Origin: Nocardia speluncae NBRC 108251
Lineage (GTDB): Bacteria > Actinomycetota > Actinomycetes > Mycobacteriales > Mycobacteriaceae
Reading direction: 5' to 3'
Length of the DNA stretch: 64,000 bases
NCBI RefSeq assembly: GCF_001613245.1
Contig: NZ_BDBZ01000049.1
Span: 1-64,000 of the forward strand
Under the pieces are notes generated by a model that was given only the letters and a program-made list of their open reading frames with translations, was not told the DNA's origin and ran no database searches. Within the stretch, counting starts at the first letter, position 1. Each line of letters begins with the position of its first letter. The translations under genes were made by a program, and so were the position numbers. Shown here one piece after another: positions 8,951 through 16,615 of the stretch.

Positions 8951-9631
8951 TCAGCCGAGGATGGGTTCTTCGGCGTATTGACTGCGCAGGCGCTGGACCG
9001 CGTCGTCCATATGGTGGCGGAGCAGACGGTGGGCGCGCGCCGGTGATGCGGCGCCGATCGCCTCGCGTAGTGCCACATGCTCGTCCGCCTGTTCCCGGAG
9101 ATCGGGGTAGGTGGTTTGCAGTTTGCCCAGGCACATGCGGGTTTCGATCAGGAGGGTGCGGGCGGCGCGCACGAGTCGGGTACTGTCCGCCGCCATGACC
9201 AGGGCCTCGTGGAATTGCTGGTCGGCGTCGGAGACCCCGGCTGCATCACCCGCCGCGGCCCGTTCGATCATCGCGTGCACACTCGCTGCGAGCGCCTCGT
9301 AGGCGACCTCGCGGCGGTCGTCGAGGATCAGCGCCAGCGCACCTCCTTCTATCGCAGTGCGCGACCGGTAGATATCGACGACATCGGCGAGGGTGAGTTC
9401 GATGACGAAAATGCCGCGGTTGCGGATACTGTGCAGCAGACCTTCCGAGACCAGCCGCTGCATCGCTTCCCGGACCGGGCCGCGGGAGACCCCGAACTGT
9501 GTCGCGAGATCGGCTTCACCCAGCTGCGCTCCCGGTTCCAATGCGCCGCGCATGATCGCGTCCCGGAGCCGGTCGGCGATCATTTCCGCGGTGGAGCGCT
9601 GATTGACGGGTTCGAAATCAATTACCGACAT
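8951..9631 (-). CDS. GntR-family regulator with FCD ligand domain
   Basis: A 226-residue FadR/FCD-subfamily GntR repressor. The N-terminal winged helix-turn-helix (about residues 13-70) includes ADRLRDAIMRGALEPGAQL and FGVSRGPVREAMQRLVSEG. The all-alpha FCD domain (about residues 80-215) has the His/Asp metal-ligand pattern typical of acid-sensing members. It is the last gene of a minus-strand operon: its start overlaps the end of the racemase-like gene by 14 bases. FCD regulators usually bind short palindromes such as the ATTGTTGACAAT sites at 11182 and 15654, so this protein is the likely regulator of both promoters, including its own (inference). The ligand is probably a small carboxylic acid made in the pathway. 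Confidence 0.9.
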   Translation of the reverse strand: MSVIDFEPVNQRSTAEMIADRLRDAIMRGALEPGAQLGEADLATQFGVSRGPVREAMQRLVSEGLLHSIRNRGIFVIELTLADVVDIYRSRTAIEGGALALILDDRREVAYEALAASVHAMIERAAAGDAAGVSDADQQFHEALVMAADSTRLVRAARTLLIETRMCLGKLQTTYPDLREQADEHVALREAIGAASPARAHRLLRHHMDDAVQRLRSQYAEEPILG

Positions 9632-10349
9632 ATGCGGGCCTTTCCGCGAACAGCGCGCCCAGTGACGGGACGGTCCGGGTCGCGCCGGTGAGTCGCAGCC
9701 CCTCCCAGATGGTGACCTGGTTGGCGGTGAGTACCGGTTTCCCCAGCGCCGCCTCCAGGCGGGGCAGCACCTCGAGGGTATGCATGGCGGTATCGGGGAT
9801 CAGCAGAGCATGCGCGTCCGGATGATCGTTGGCCCGTGCCAGCGCCAGTACCTGCTCGGGGCCGAGGGTGCCTACTTCGGCGGCGGTTTCGATACCCGCG
9901 CTCGCGAACGCGGCGACGCCGATCCCGGCATCGGCCAGGAAATCGGCGAACAGCCCGGCCACATCCGCGGGGTAACTCGCCGCGACTGCCACCCGTCGGA
10001 CGCCCAGCGCCCGCGCGGCTGCCACGAACGCAAAACTGGTGCTGGAAGCCGGGACGCCTGCGGCCGCGGACAGCTCCCGGACCTGTTGGCGGGCGCCGTC
10101 CGGGCCATAGACGAAGCTGCCCGACGTGCATGCCCAGACAACAGCGTCCGGCCGGTGCGCGGCGAGCCGGGCGGCGCCGTCGCGGAGTTTGTCCGGGCTG
10201 CCCAGATCCAGCAGTTCGGGCACGGCGTGCAGATCGGTGCCGTAGATATGGGCCACCGGCAGCCGCGCGTCCAGCAGTGCCTCCGCACGTGGGTAGTCGT
10301 CCTCGGCGGCATGGTCGGGGTAGATGAATCCGATGGTCGGTGCCGGCAT
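9618..10349 (-). CDS. Asp/Glu racemase / arylmalonate decarboxylase-like protein, second Cys absent
   Basis: A 243-residue member of the Asp/Glu racemase superfamily, in the branch containing arylmalonate decarboxylase and maleate isomerase. The start ATG at 10349 is preceded by GGAGGGCC. The first catalytic Cys is present in VVWACTSGSF (Cys74), and the C-terminal motif GKPVLTANQVTIW is present. Where the paralogue at 10394-11134 has its second Cys (SCTN), this protein reads LIPDTAMH, with Asp186 at the aligned place. A two-cysteine racemase or isomerase mechanism is therefore unlikely; decarboxylation or another one-cysteine chemistry is possible. It lies 44 bases downstream of the paralogue in the same operon. 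Confidence 0.75.
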   Translation of the reverse strand: MPAPTIGFIYPDHAAEDDYPRAEALLDARLPVAHIYGTDLHAVPELLDLGSPDKLRDGAARLAAHRPDAVVWACTSGSFVYGPDGARQQVRELSAAAGVPASSTSFAFVAAARALGVRRVAVAASYPADVAGLFADFLADAGIGVAAFASAGIETAAEVGTLGPEQVLALARANDHPDAHALLIPDTAMHTLEVLPRLEAALGKPVLTANQVTIWEGLRLTGATRTVPSLGALFAERPAYVGN

Positions 10350-10393
10350 GGGCCCTCCGTTTCGAGCTGGGTTCTGTTCGGGGACATCATCTT

Positions 10394-11134
10394 TCAGAAC
10401 ACTTCCAGCAGCCAACGGCCCGGACCCATCATCGGCAGTTTCATTCGCCCGAGACAGGCCCACATGGTGAGCTGGTTGGCCGTGAGAATCGGTTTGCCCA
10501 GAACCTTTTCCAGCGGTTCGATGATGTCGTAGGTGGGCAGGTTCGTGCAGCTGACGAAAATTGCCTCGGCGCGCGGATCGTCGGCGCCGAGGATTCGTTC
10601 GGCAATGGTGCGGTAGTTGACCTTCCAGATTCCGCCGCCCAGGCCGAGATGGTCGGAGCGGACCACCTCGCACCCCGCTTCGCCGAGGAAGTCACGCAGT
10701 TTGCCGGTGAGGACCTCGTCGTAGGGGGTCATGATCGACAGGCTCGTGATGCCGAGATGGCCGATCGCTTCGAGGAGCGCGCCGGAGGTCGTGACCGCGT
10801 TCGCGGCGCCGGCCCGGCAGATCGTTTCCCGCAGTGAGCGCTCGTATTCGATGCCTTTGATGAAACTACCGGAGGTACACAGATACGCCACGACTTCGGG
10901 TTCCACGTGCAGGACGTTGCGGGTCGCGGCGGTCAGGTGGGTCGCGTCGGAGACCAGTTCGGCCATGGCCAGCGATACCGGGACCGGTTCGTAGGGAGTG
11001 CGGGCCAGGTGCAGGCTCACCTCCAGCGGTGCCCAGCGCCAGAGCTCACGCTCCAGGGCGAGGTCGAACGGTGCGATGACACCGATGCCCCGTTGCGCGA
11101 CCGGGCCCTCCATATCGGGAAAATCGAACTCCAC
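10394..11134 (-). CDS. Asp/Glu racemase superfamily protein (maleate isomerase-like)
   Basis: First gene of the minus-strand operon, 246 residues from the GTG at 11134, which has GAGAGGGG upstream. Both catalytic cysteines of the two-Cys branch are present: VAYLCTSGSF (Cys86) and FVSCTNLPTYD (Cys196). The C-terminal GKPILTANQLTMW motif is shared with the paralogue immediately downstream. Known members isomerise maleate to fumarate, racemise amino acids or hydantoins, or decarboxylate malonates; the substrate here cannot be chosen from sequence. Some in-frame sequence extends upstream to 11209, but it runs through the promoter and is not used. Confidence 0.78.
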   Translation of the reverse strand: MEFDFPDMEGPVAQRGIGVIAPFDLALERELWRWAPLEVSLHLARTPYEPVPVSLAMAELVSDATHLTAATRNVLHVEPEVVAYLCTSGSFIKGIEYERSLRETICRAGAANAVTTSGALLEAIGHLGITSLSIMTPYDEVLTGKLRDFLGEAGCEVVRSDHLGLGGGIWKVNYRTIAERILGADDPRAEAIFVSCTNLPTYDIIEPLEKVLGKPILTANQLTMWACLGRMKLPMMGPGRWLLEVF

Positions 11135-11181
11135 TGCGGCCCCTCTCGCACTCAGCCGGGAAGACCTCCGAGAACGATCGG

Positions 11182-11193
11182 ATTGTTGACAAT
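11182..11193. promoter_or_regulatory. GntR-type operator, divergent promoter
   Basis: ATTGTTGACAAT is a perfect ATTGT-N2-ACAAT palindrome of the type bound by FCD-family GntR regulators. It overlaps the -35 box of the plus-strand promoter and the end of the -10 box of the minus-strand promoter. An identical 12-mer occurs at 15654-15665. Confidence 0.65.
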
Positions 11194-11220
11194 CATACGA
11201 TGTGACCATACTGTGTCAAT
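11186..11220 (+). promoter_or_regulatory. sigma-A type leaderless promoter of the dehydrogenase-amidase operon
   Basis: TTGACA at 11186-11191, a 17-base spacer and TACTGT at 11209-11214, with the ATG of the dehydrogenase only six bases later. No ribosome-binding site is visible, so the transcript is probably leaderless. Confidence 0.65.
11192..11219 (-). promoter_or_regulatory. sigma-A type promoter of the racemase-GntR operon
   Basis: On the minus strand TTGACA (11219-11214), a 16-base spacer and TATGAT (11197-11192) form a near-consensus promoter. It faces and overlaps the plus-strand promoter, so the two may compete and share one operator. Confidence 0.65.
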
Positions 11221-12186
11221 ATGAAATCGGGCCCCATCGTCACGATTGTGCACAGTGACCAGCAGCCCGATCCGGCGCTGATGGCGCCGGTCAGTGCGCG
11301 GGCCACGGTGCGCTACACGGATTCGGCCGGGCTGGCCGCCGCGCTGCCCGGTACCGATGTGCTGTTCGTCTACGACTTCCAGACCCGCGCGCTGCCCGAT
11401 GCCTGGCCCGCGGCGGACCGGCTGAGCTGGCTGCATATCGGCGCCACGGGGGTCGATGCGGTGATGTTCGACGAACTGCGCGACAGCGATGTGGTCGTCA
11501 CCAACACTCGCGGAGTCTTCGATACCGCGATCGCCGAATACGTGCTCGGCCAGATCCTCGATTTCGCCAAAGACCTGTCCGGGTCGAAGCGGCTGCAGCG
11601 GCAGGAGATCTGGCAGCATCGCGAATCCGAGCGGATCGCCGGATCCACCGCGCTCGTCGTCGGCACCGGATCGATCGGCCGCGCCGTCGCCGGGCTGCTG
11701 CGGGCCGTCGGGATGCGAGTCCGGGCGGTCGGTCGCCGCGCCCGCACCGGCGACGACGATTTCGGCACCGTCACGACCGATCTGATCGCCGAGCTCCCCA
11801 CGGCAGACTATGTCGTCGCCATCGCCCCGCTGACCGGCGACACCCGGCATATGTTCGACGCCCGGGCCTTCGGTGCCATGAAACCGCATGCCCGCTTCGT
11901 CAATGTCGGGCGTGGTGAACTGGTGGTCACCGACGATCTGGTCACCGCGTTGGAGACCGGCGCGATCGGCGGGGCCGCACTGGATGTGGTGGACCCGGAA
12001 CCGCTGCCACCCGGACACCCACTGTGGCAGTTGCCCAATGCGCATATCACCCCGCACAATTCCGGTGATTTCGCCGGCTGGCGCACGGAGATCGTCACCG
12101 CGTTCACCGAGAATTTCGAGCACTGGCTGGCCGGTCGGCCGCTGGATAATGTCGTCGACAAGACGCTGGGGTATGTGCCCGGCTGA
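11221..12186 (+). CDS. D-2-hydroxyacid dehydrogenase (NAD-binding)
   Basis: A 321-residue member of the D-isomer-specific 2-hydroxyacid dehydrogenase family, which interconverts 2-keto acids and D-2-hydroxyacids. The Rossmann motif GTGSIG is at residues 148-153. The catalytic triad is intact: Arg231 in NVGRGE, Glu260 in DPEPLPPG and His279 in ITPHNSGD. The start ATG lies six bases after the -10 box, so the gene is probably leaderless. It is followed after 13 bases by the amidase. Co-regulation with the racemase-like genes suggests it handles a keto or hydroxy acid of the same pathway. Confidence 0.88.
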   Translation: MKSGPIVTIVHSDQQPDPALMAPVSARATVRYTDSAGLAAALPGTDVLFVYDFQTRALPDAWPAADRLSWLHIGATGVDAVMFDELRDSDVVVTNTRGVFDTAIAEYVLGQILDFAKDLSGSKRLQRQEIWQHRESERIAGSTALVVGTGSIGRAVAGLLRAVGMRVRAVGRRARTGDDDFGTVTTDLIAELPTADYVVAIAPLTGDTRHMFDARAFGAMKPHARFVNVGRGELVVTDDLVTALETGAIGGAALDVVDPEPLPPGHPLWQLPNAHITPHNSGDFAGWRTEIVTAFTENFEHWLAGRPLDNVVDKTLGYVPG

Positions 12187-12199
12187 AGGAGGGTCGCAG

Positions 12200-13603
12200 A
12201 TGAACCAGCCCGAGGTGCCCCAACCGACCGATCCCGTCGAAATGACCGCGGTCGAACTGGTGTCCGCCTATGCTGCCGGAACATTGTCCCCGCTGGAGGC
12301 GACCGAGGCCGTTCTCGCCGCTATCACCGCACGGGATACCGATATCAACGCCTACTGCCTCGTCGATCCCGACCGCGCACTGGTGCAGGCCAAGGATTCC
12401 GAGGCGCGCTGGCAGTCCGGGCACGTTCGCGGGCTGCTCGACGGCGTACCGATCTCCATCAAGGACATCTTCCTCACCGAGGACTGGCCCACCCGCCGCG
12501 GCTCGTTGAGCATCGGACCGGAAGGTCCCTGGGAGGTGGACAGCCCTGTCGCCGCGCGGGTGCGCGAGGACGGGATGGTCATAGTGGGTAAAACCACCAC
12601 ACCCGAGATCGCCTGGAAAGGGGTGACCGACAGCCCACTGACCGGTATCACCCGCAACCCGGTCGACCCCTCCCGAACCGCCGGCGGCTCGTCCGGCGGC
12701 AGCGCCGCGGCGGTCGCGGCCGGGATGGGCCCGGTCTCGGTGGGCACCGACGGCGGCGGCAGCGTCCGGATTCCCGCCGCGTTCTGCGGCATCGTGGGTT
12801 TCAAGCCCACGCACGGCCGCATCCCGCTGTACCCGGCCAGCCCGTTCGGCCCGCTCGCGCATGCCGGTCCGTTGACCCGCACAGTCGAGGACGCGGCGCT
12901 GCTGCTGGATATTCTCGCGCTACCGGATCCGCGCGACCCCACCGCGCTGGCCCCCACCCTCACCACGTTCCGCGGCCAGATCCAGCGTGACGTTCGGGGC
13001 GTAACCGCCGCCTACTCGCCGACTCTGGGCTATGTGCGACCCGATCCGGAGGTCGAGGCGATCGTCTCCGGGGCGGTTACCGCGCTGGAAGCCGCGGGGC
13101 TCCGCGTTTCGGCCGCGGATCCCGGTTTCTCCGATCCACGCCGAGCCTTCGACGTGATGTGGGCGGCCGGAGCCGCGGCCATGCTGGCCAACTTCCCGCC
13201 GGGCGCGCGCGAGAACGCCGATCCCGGCCTGCGCCGGGTCTGGGAGGACGGCGAAACCCTCTCTGCGACAGAGTATCTCGATGCCCGCGCGGTCGCCGCC
13301 CAGGTGGCGATCACCATGGGCACCTTCCATACCGTCTACGACCTGCTCATCACGCCCACGGTGCCGATCACCGCGTTCGCGGCCGGTCACGATGTCCCAC
13401 CGGGCAGCGGGATGTCGGACTGGCCGGATTGGACGCCCTACAGCTATCCGTTCAACCTCACCCAGCAGCCCGCACTGAGTATCCCGGCCGGGCGGACGAG
13501 CGACGGGTTACCGGTGGGCCTGCAGATCGTCGGTCCCCGGCATTCCGACGATCTCGTCCTGGCGGTCGGCCGGTTCGCGGAGTCGGTGCTGGCCGCGCGC
13601 TGA
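12200..13603 (+). CDS. amidase-signature family amidohydrolase
   Basis: A 467-residue amidase-signature enzyme with the Ser-cisSer-Lys triad visible: Lys88 in SIKDIF, the Gly/Ser loop GGSSGGSAAAVAAG (Ser164/165) and nucleophile Ser188 in TDGGGSVRIPAAF. The ATG at 12200 follows AAGGAGGG. Family members hydrolyse amides, carbamoyl compounds or Glu-tRNA(Gln) amide precursors; GatA itself is unlikely because gatB and gatC are absent here. It shares an operon with the D-2-hydroxyacid dehydrogenase, and the downstream genes converge on it. The substrate is unknown; a linear amide intermediate of the island pathway is the natural guess. Confidence 0.88.
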   Translation: MNQPEVPQPTDPVEMTAVELVSAYAAGTLSPLEATEAVLAAITARDTDINAYCLVDPDRALVQAKDSEARWQSGHVRGLLDGVPISIKDIFLTEDWPTRRGSLSIGPEGPWEVDSPVAARVREDGMVIVGKTTTPEIAWKGVTDSPLTGITRNPVDPSRTAGGSSGGSAAAVAAGMGPVSVGTDGGGSVRIPAAFCGIVGFKPTHGRIPLYPASPFGPLAHAGPLTRTVEDAALLLDILALPDPRDPTALAPTLTTFRGQIQRDVRGVTAAYSPTLGYVRPDPEVEAIVSGAVTALEAAGLRVSAADPGFSDPRRAFDVMWAAGAAAMLANFPPGARENADPGLRRVWEDGETLSATEYLDARAVAAQVAITMGTFHTVYDLLITPTVPITAFAAGHDVPPGSGMSDWPDWTPYSYPFNLTQQPALSIPAGRTSDGLPVGLQIVGPRHSDDLVLAVGRFAESVLAAR

Positions 13604-13770
13604 ACGCGCGGCATCGGGCCGATTCGGTCAACCGGCGGCCGGTCGGGAGGATTGCCGAACAGCATGTCGGGTGGGGCCCGGCCGGACCGTCGTCTCTGGC
13701 CGGGCGCATCGTTTGCGCGCCGCGCGGTGAGCGGGGCCCGGACTCTCCGAGACAAACACGCCGGCTGTAG

Positions 13771-14265
13771 TCAAGCTCGGGCGAAGGCGAGGGTTTCGCC
13801 GGCTACGCCGTGTAACCAGAGCGTGTTGCAGGCGGCGGCCAGCTCGTCCAGGCCGCTTTCGATGGTGGCGAAGACATTGCCGGGGATCCAGCCGAGATCA
13901 CCGTTGATGAGCAGGTTGTTGCGCCCGTAGAACAGTGCTAGATCGGTGGCGCCCTGGTCGTGATGGGCGGCCGAGCCCGGCTCGTAGCCGTAGGCCGGGT
14001 TGCCGATCTCCCAGGGTTCGAAATCGAAGAGGCAGACGTCACCGGGAATGGGTGTGACAGTGGGGTTCTCGCGGTGCGGGGCGCCCGGGATGCGGGGTAC
14101 CAGGGTATAGACCTCGTTGCGGGCGTATTTGGCGTGGAAGGCATCGCCTTCCTGCGGGAGGGCGTCCCACACCGCGGCGCAGGTGCGCGGAGCCTGTTCG
14201 TCGAGCAGCCGGGCACGGCAGGTGATACCGGCTTTGGTGAGGGTGATCGTCAGGTAGCGCGCCAT
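13771..14265 (-). CDS. DUF3830-like protein (cyclophilin-like fold)
   Basis: A 164-residue protein resembling the DUF3830 family, which is expected to have a cyclophilin-like barrel. Visible traits are the ARYLTITLTKAGITCRARLL start, the central TVTPIPGDVCLFDFEP and a conserved FYGRNNLLINGDLGWIPGN stretch. Function is not known. Such genes are typically found beside amidases, racemases and aminotransferases in catabolic clusters, as here. It lies 66 bases downstream of the aminotransferase on the same strand, so the two are probably cotranscribed. The family name is from memory of the pattern and would need a profile search. Confidence 0.65.
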   Translation of the reverse strand: MARYLTITLTKAGITCRARLLDEQAPRTCAAVWDALPQEGDAFHAKYARNEVYTLVPRIPGAPHRENPTVTPIPGDVCLFDFEPWEIGNPAYGYEPGSAAHHDQGATDLALFYGRNNLLINGDLGWIPGNVFATIESGLDELAAACNTLWLHGVAGETLAFARA

Positions 14266-14331
14266 GTATTCGTCCTGATGGTCGTGCGGGAGACCGGCCG
14301 CGGGGACCGGGCTCCCTTTCGCGGGGTGGGG

Positions 14332-15579
14332 TCAGCGCCCGAGTTCGCCGAGTACCTCGGACCAGACGTCGAGGGCATCGGTGATCTGGGTTTCGGCGAC
14401 GATGAGCGGCGGGATCATCCGCACCACATTCATATGCGCACCGCAGGTCAGCAGCAGCAGGCCCTTTGCGGCCGCTGATTGCTGGGCGGCGGTGGCCGTT
14501 TCCCGGTCCGGCGTGCCGTCGGCGGTGGTGAACTCCGCGCCGACCAGCAGCCCCAGCCCGCGGATGTCGCCGATGGCTTTGGATTCGGCCGCCCGCACCC
14601 CGTCCAGCAGTTGTTCGCCGCGGACCCGCGCGTTCTCGACCAGGTTCTCCGATTCGATCACCTCGAGGGTGGCGAGTGCCGCGGCGCAGGCCACGGCGTT
14701 ACCGCCGTAGGTGCCGCCTTGCGAACCGGGCCAGGCGGCGCTCATCAGTTCGCCCGAGGCGGCGATTCCGGAGATGGGGAAGCCACTGGCCAACCCCTTG
14801 GCCATGGTGATGATATCGGGCCGGACACCGAAATGCTGGTGGCCGAAGAACTTTCCGGTCCGGCCGAAACCGGTCTGGATCTCGTCGAAGATCAGGAGGA
14901 TTCCGTGCCGGTCGGCGCGTTCGCGCAGGCCCTCGAAGAACACCCGGTTCCCGGGAATGTACCCGCCCTCGCCGAGGACCGGTTCCACGACGAATGCCGC
15001 GGTTTCGGCCGGGGAGGTGAGGGTGGCGAACACATAGTCGAGTTCGCGCAGGGCGAAGGAAGTGGCTTCCTCCTCGCTCCAGCCGTAGCGGTAGGCGGTG
15101 GGGAAGGGAGCGACGTGCACACCGGACATCAGCGGGCTGAAACCGGCGGAGAACCGGGTGCCGGAGGTGGTCATGGTCGCGGCGGCCACGGTGCGGCCGT
15201 GGAATCCGCCGTGGAACACGATCACATTGGGCCGTCCGGTGGCCTGGCGGGCCAGCCGCAGTGCCGCTTCGACCGCTTCACTGCCCGAATTGGCGTAGAA
15301 CACCGAATCCAACTCCGGGGGAAGCACCGTGCCGAGGCGTTCGGTGAGCTCCAGTAGCGGCCGGTGCATGACCGTCGTGTACTGGCCGTGGATCAGCTTC
15401 GCGACCTGGGCCTGGGCGGCCGCCACCACCCGTGGATGGCAGTGGCCGGTACTGGTGACCCCGATACCGGCCGTGAAATCGAGGTATCGGCGGCCGTCGG
15501 TGTCGTACAGGTAGCAGCCCTCGCCGTGGTCGACAGTGACCGGAGTGGCCTGCTTCAGGATCGGGGACAGTTCGGCCAT
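14332..15579 (-). CDS. class III PLP-dependent aminotransferase
   Basis: A 415-residue fold-type I, subgroup II aminotransferase of the 4-aminobutyrate/acetylornithine type. Visible motifs are FYANSGSEAVEAALRLAR (phosphate and cofactor loop), LLIFDEIQTGFGRTG and the PLP-lysine motif ITMAKGLASGFP (Lys261). The ATG at 15579 has GGGAGG seven bases upstream. The presence of a GntR-type operator about 75 bases upstream links it to the racemase/amidase island. It likely moves the amino group of an omega-amino acid; the exact substrate is not determined. Confidence 0.9.
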   Translation of the reverse strand: MAELSPILKQATPVTVDHGEGCYLYDTDGRRYLDFTAGIGVTSTGHCHPRVVAAAQAQVAKLIHGQYTTVMHRPLLELTERLGTVLPPELDSVFYANSGSEAVEAALRLARQATGRPNVIVFHGGFHGRTVAAATMTTSGTRFSAGFSPLMSGVHVAPFPTAYRYGWSEEEATSFALRELDYVFATLTSPAETAAFVVEPVLGEGGYIPGNRVFFEGLRERADRHGILLIFDEIQTGFGRTGKFFGHQHFGVRPDIITMAKGLASGFPISGIAASGELMSAAWPGSQGGTYGGNAVACAAALATLEVIESENLVENARVRGEQLLDGVRAAESKAIGDIRGLGLLVGAEFTTADGTPDRETATAAQQSAAAKGLLLLTCGAHMNVVRMIPPLIVAETQITDALDVWSEVLGELGR

Positions 15580-15645
15580 GGTGGCGCCTCCCGGGACGGT
15601 CGGTGCGGCAGTCCGGACCGACGGGTATGCGAGATCGTGAACTCG

Positions 15646-15665
15646 ATTGTCGGATTGTTGACAAT
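15646..15665. promoter_or_regulatory. second GntR-type operator, aminotransferase promoter
   Basis: ATTGTTGACAAT at 15654-15665 is identical to the operator at 11182-11193. An extra half site ATTGT lies at 15646-15650. It is 75-86 bases upstream of the aminotransferase start. I could not identify clear -35 and -10 boxes here. Confidence 0.6.
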
Positions 15666-15745
15666 ATGAATATCACGGCGGGGGCACCCCGGGCAATGCC
15701 CCGGGGTCGCCGGCGCCCGCGGGGCGTGTCGGAACTATCCCGCGG

Positions 15746-16507
15746 TCAGTCCCGCAGCCAGATCGCTTCCGCGGCGATACTCCCGAGATCCGTGAGGTTT
15801 TCGTCCCGTCCGATACGTACCGCGATGGTCCCGGCGAAATCCCGCCGTTCCACCACCACGATCACGGTATCCAGCGCGATCCCGACCGAATCGAAATAGC
15901 GCAGCATATCCGGGTCGGAATCGGAGATACGGGCCACTCGCCCGGCTTCGCCCGCCTCGAAATCGATCAACCGGCGGGCCGGTGGCGTCGGCACCGCGCC
16001 GTCCACCGACGGAATCGGATCGCCGTGCGGATCCCGGTCCGGGAACCCGAGCTTCGCGTCGATGCGGGCCATCAGCAGATCCGACACCGCATGCTCGAGG
16101 ATCTCCGCCTCGTCGTGGACCTCGTCCCAGCCGTAACCGAGCTCGCTCACCAGGAACGTCTCGATCAGCCGGTGCCGGCGCACCATCGCGATCGCGGCCC
16201 GGCGGCCCTCCGCTGTCAGCGTGATCGCGCCGTACCGGGCATGCTCGACCAGACCCTGATCCGACAGTTTGCGCACCGCCTCCGAAACGGTCGAGGCCGA
16301 GACACCGATCCGCTCCGCGAGCAGTTTGGTGCTCACCCGTTCCTGCGACCACTCCTGAGCCGTCCAGATGACTTTCAGATAATCCTGTGCCACCGACGAC
16401 AAGCCCGGAGCGGCCGATTCCCCGGCGTCGGCGAGTTCCCGTCGGGTGGCGATATCTCGTTTTCCGGGCACAACCACGAGCTTAAGCATTCGCGGTGCGA
16501 TACACAT
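15746..16507 (-). CDS. mntR: DtxR-family manganese-type metalloregulator (MntR/SirR)
   Basis: A 253-residue DtxR/MntR-family repressor that couples metal levels to transcription of metal transport genes. The N-terminal winged helix includes KLLAERIGVSASTVSEAVRKL. The metal-binding and dimer region reads RRHRLIETFL and EVHDEAEILEHAVSD; a Glu stands where iron-sensing DtxR/IdeR has Cys, which favours the manganese type. A C-terminal FeoA/SH3-like domain follows, ending near residue 250. The start at 16507 has GGAGG nine bases upstream; a later ATG at 16489 is the alternative. It is divergent from ribF, as Rv2788 (sirR) is close to ribF in M. tuberculosis. Confidence 0.88.
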   Translation of the reverse strand: MCIAPRMLKLVVVPGKRDIATRRELADAGESAAPGLSSVAQDYLKVIWTAQEWSQERVSTKLLAERIGVSASTVSEAVRKLSDQGLVEHARYGAITLTAEGRRAAIAMVRRHRLIETFLVSELGYGWDEVHDEAEILEHAVSDLLMARIDAKLGFPDRDPHGDPIPSVDGAVPTPPARRLIDFEAGEAGRVARISDSDPDMLRYFDSVGIALDTVIVVVERRDFAGTIAVRIGRDENLTDLGSIAAEAIWLRD

Positions 16508-16601
16508 ATCCCGCCACCTCCGCGAGACCCCGTGTTCGCGCCCGCGTAGCCGACGCCCGGCAGGCGTCCCCACCCGAATACGGTGCGGCCGCGTGTTTGC
16601 G

Positions 16602-16615
16602 TAGGCTTGGCGTCT
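16602..16615 (+). promoter_or_regulatory. leaderless promoter of ribF
   Basis: A TAGGCT -10 box at 16602-16607 lies eight bases before the GTG start of ribF, without a Shine-Dalgarno sequence. Confidence 0.45.
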
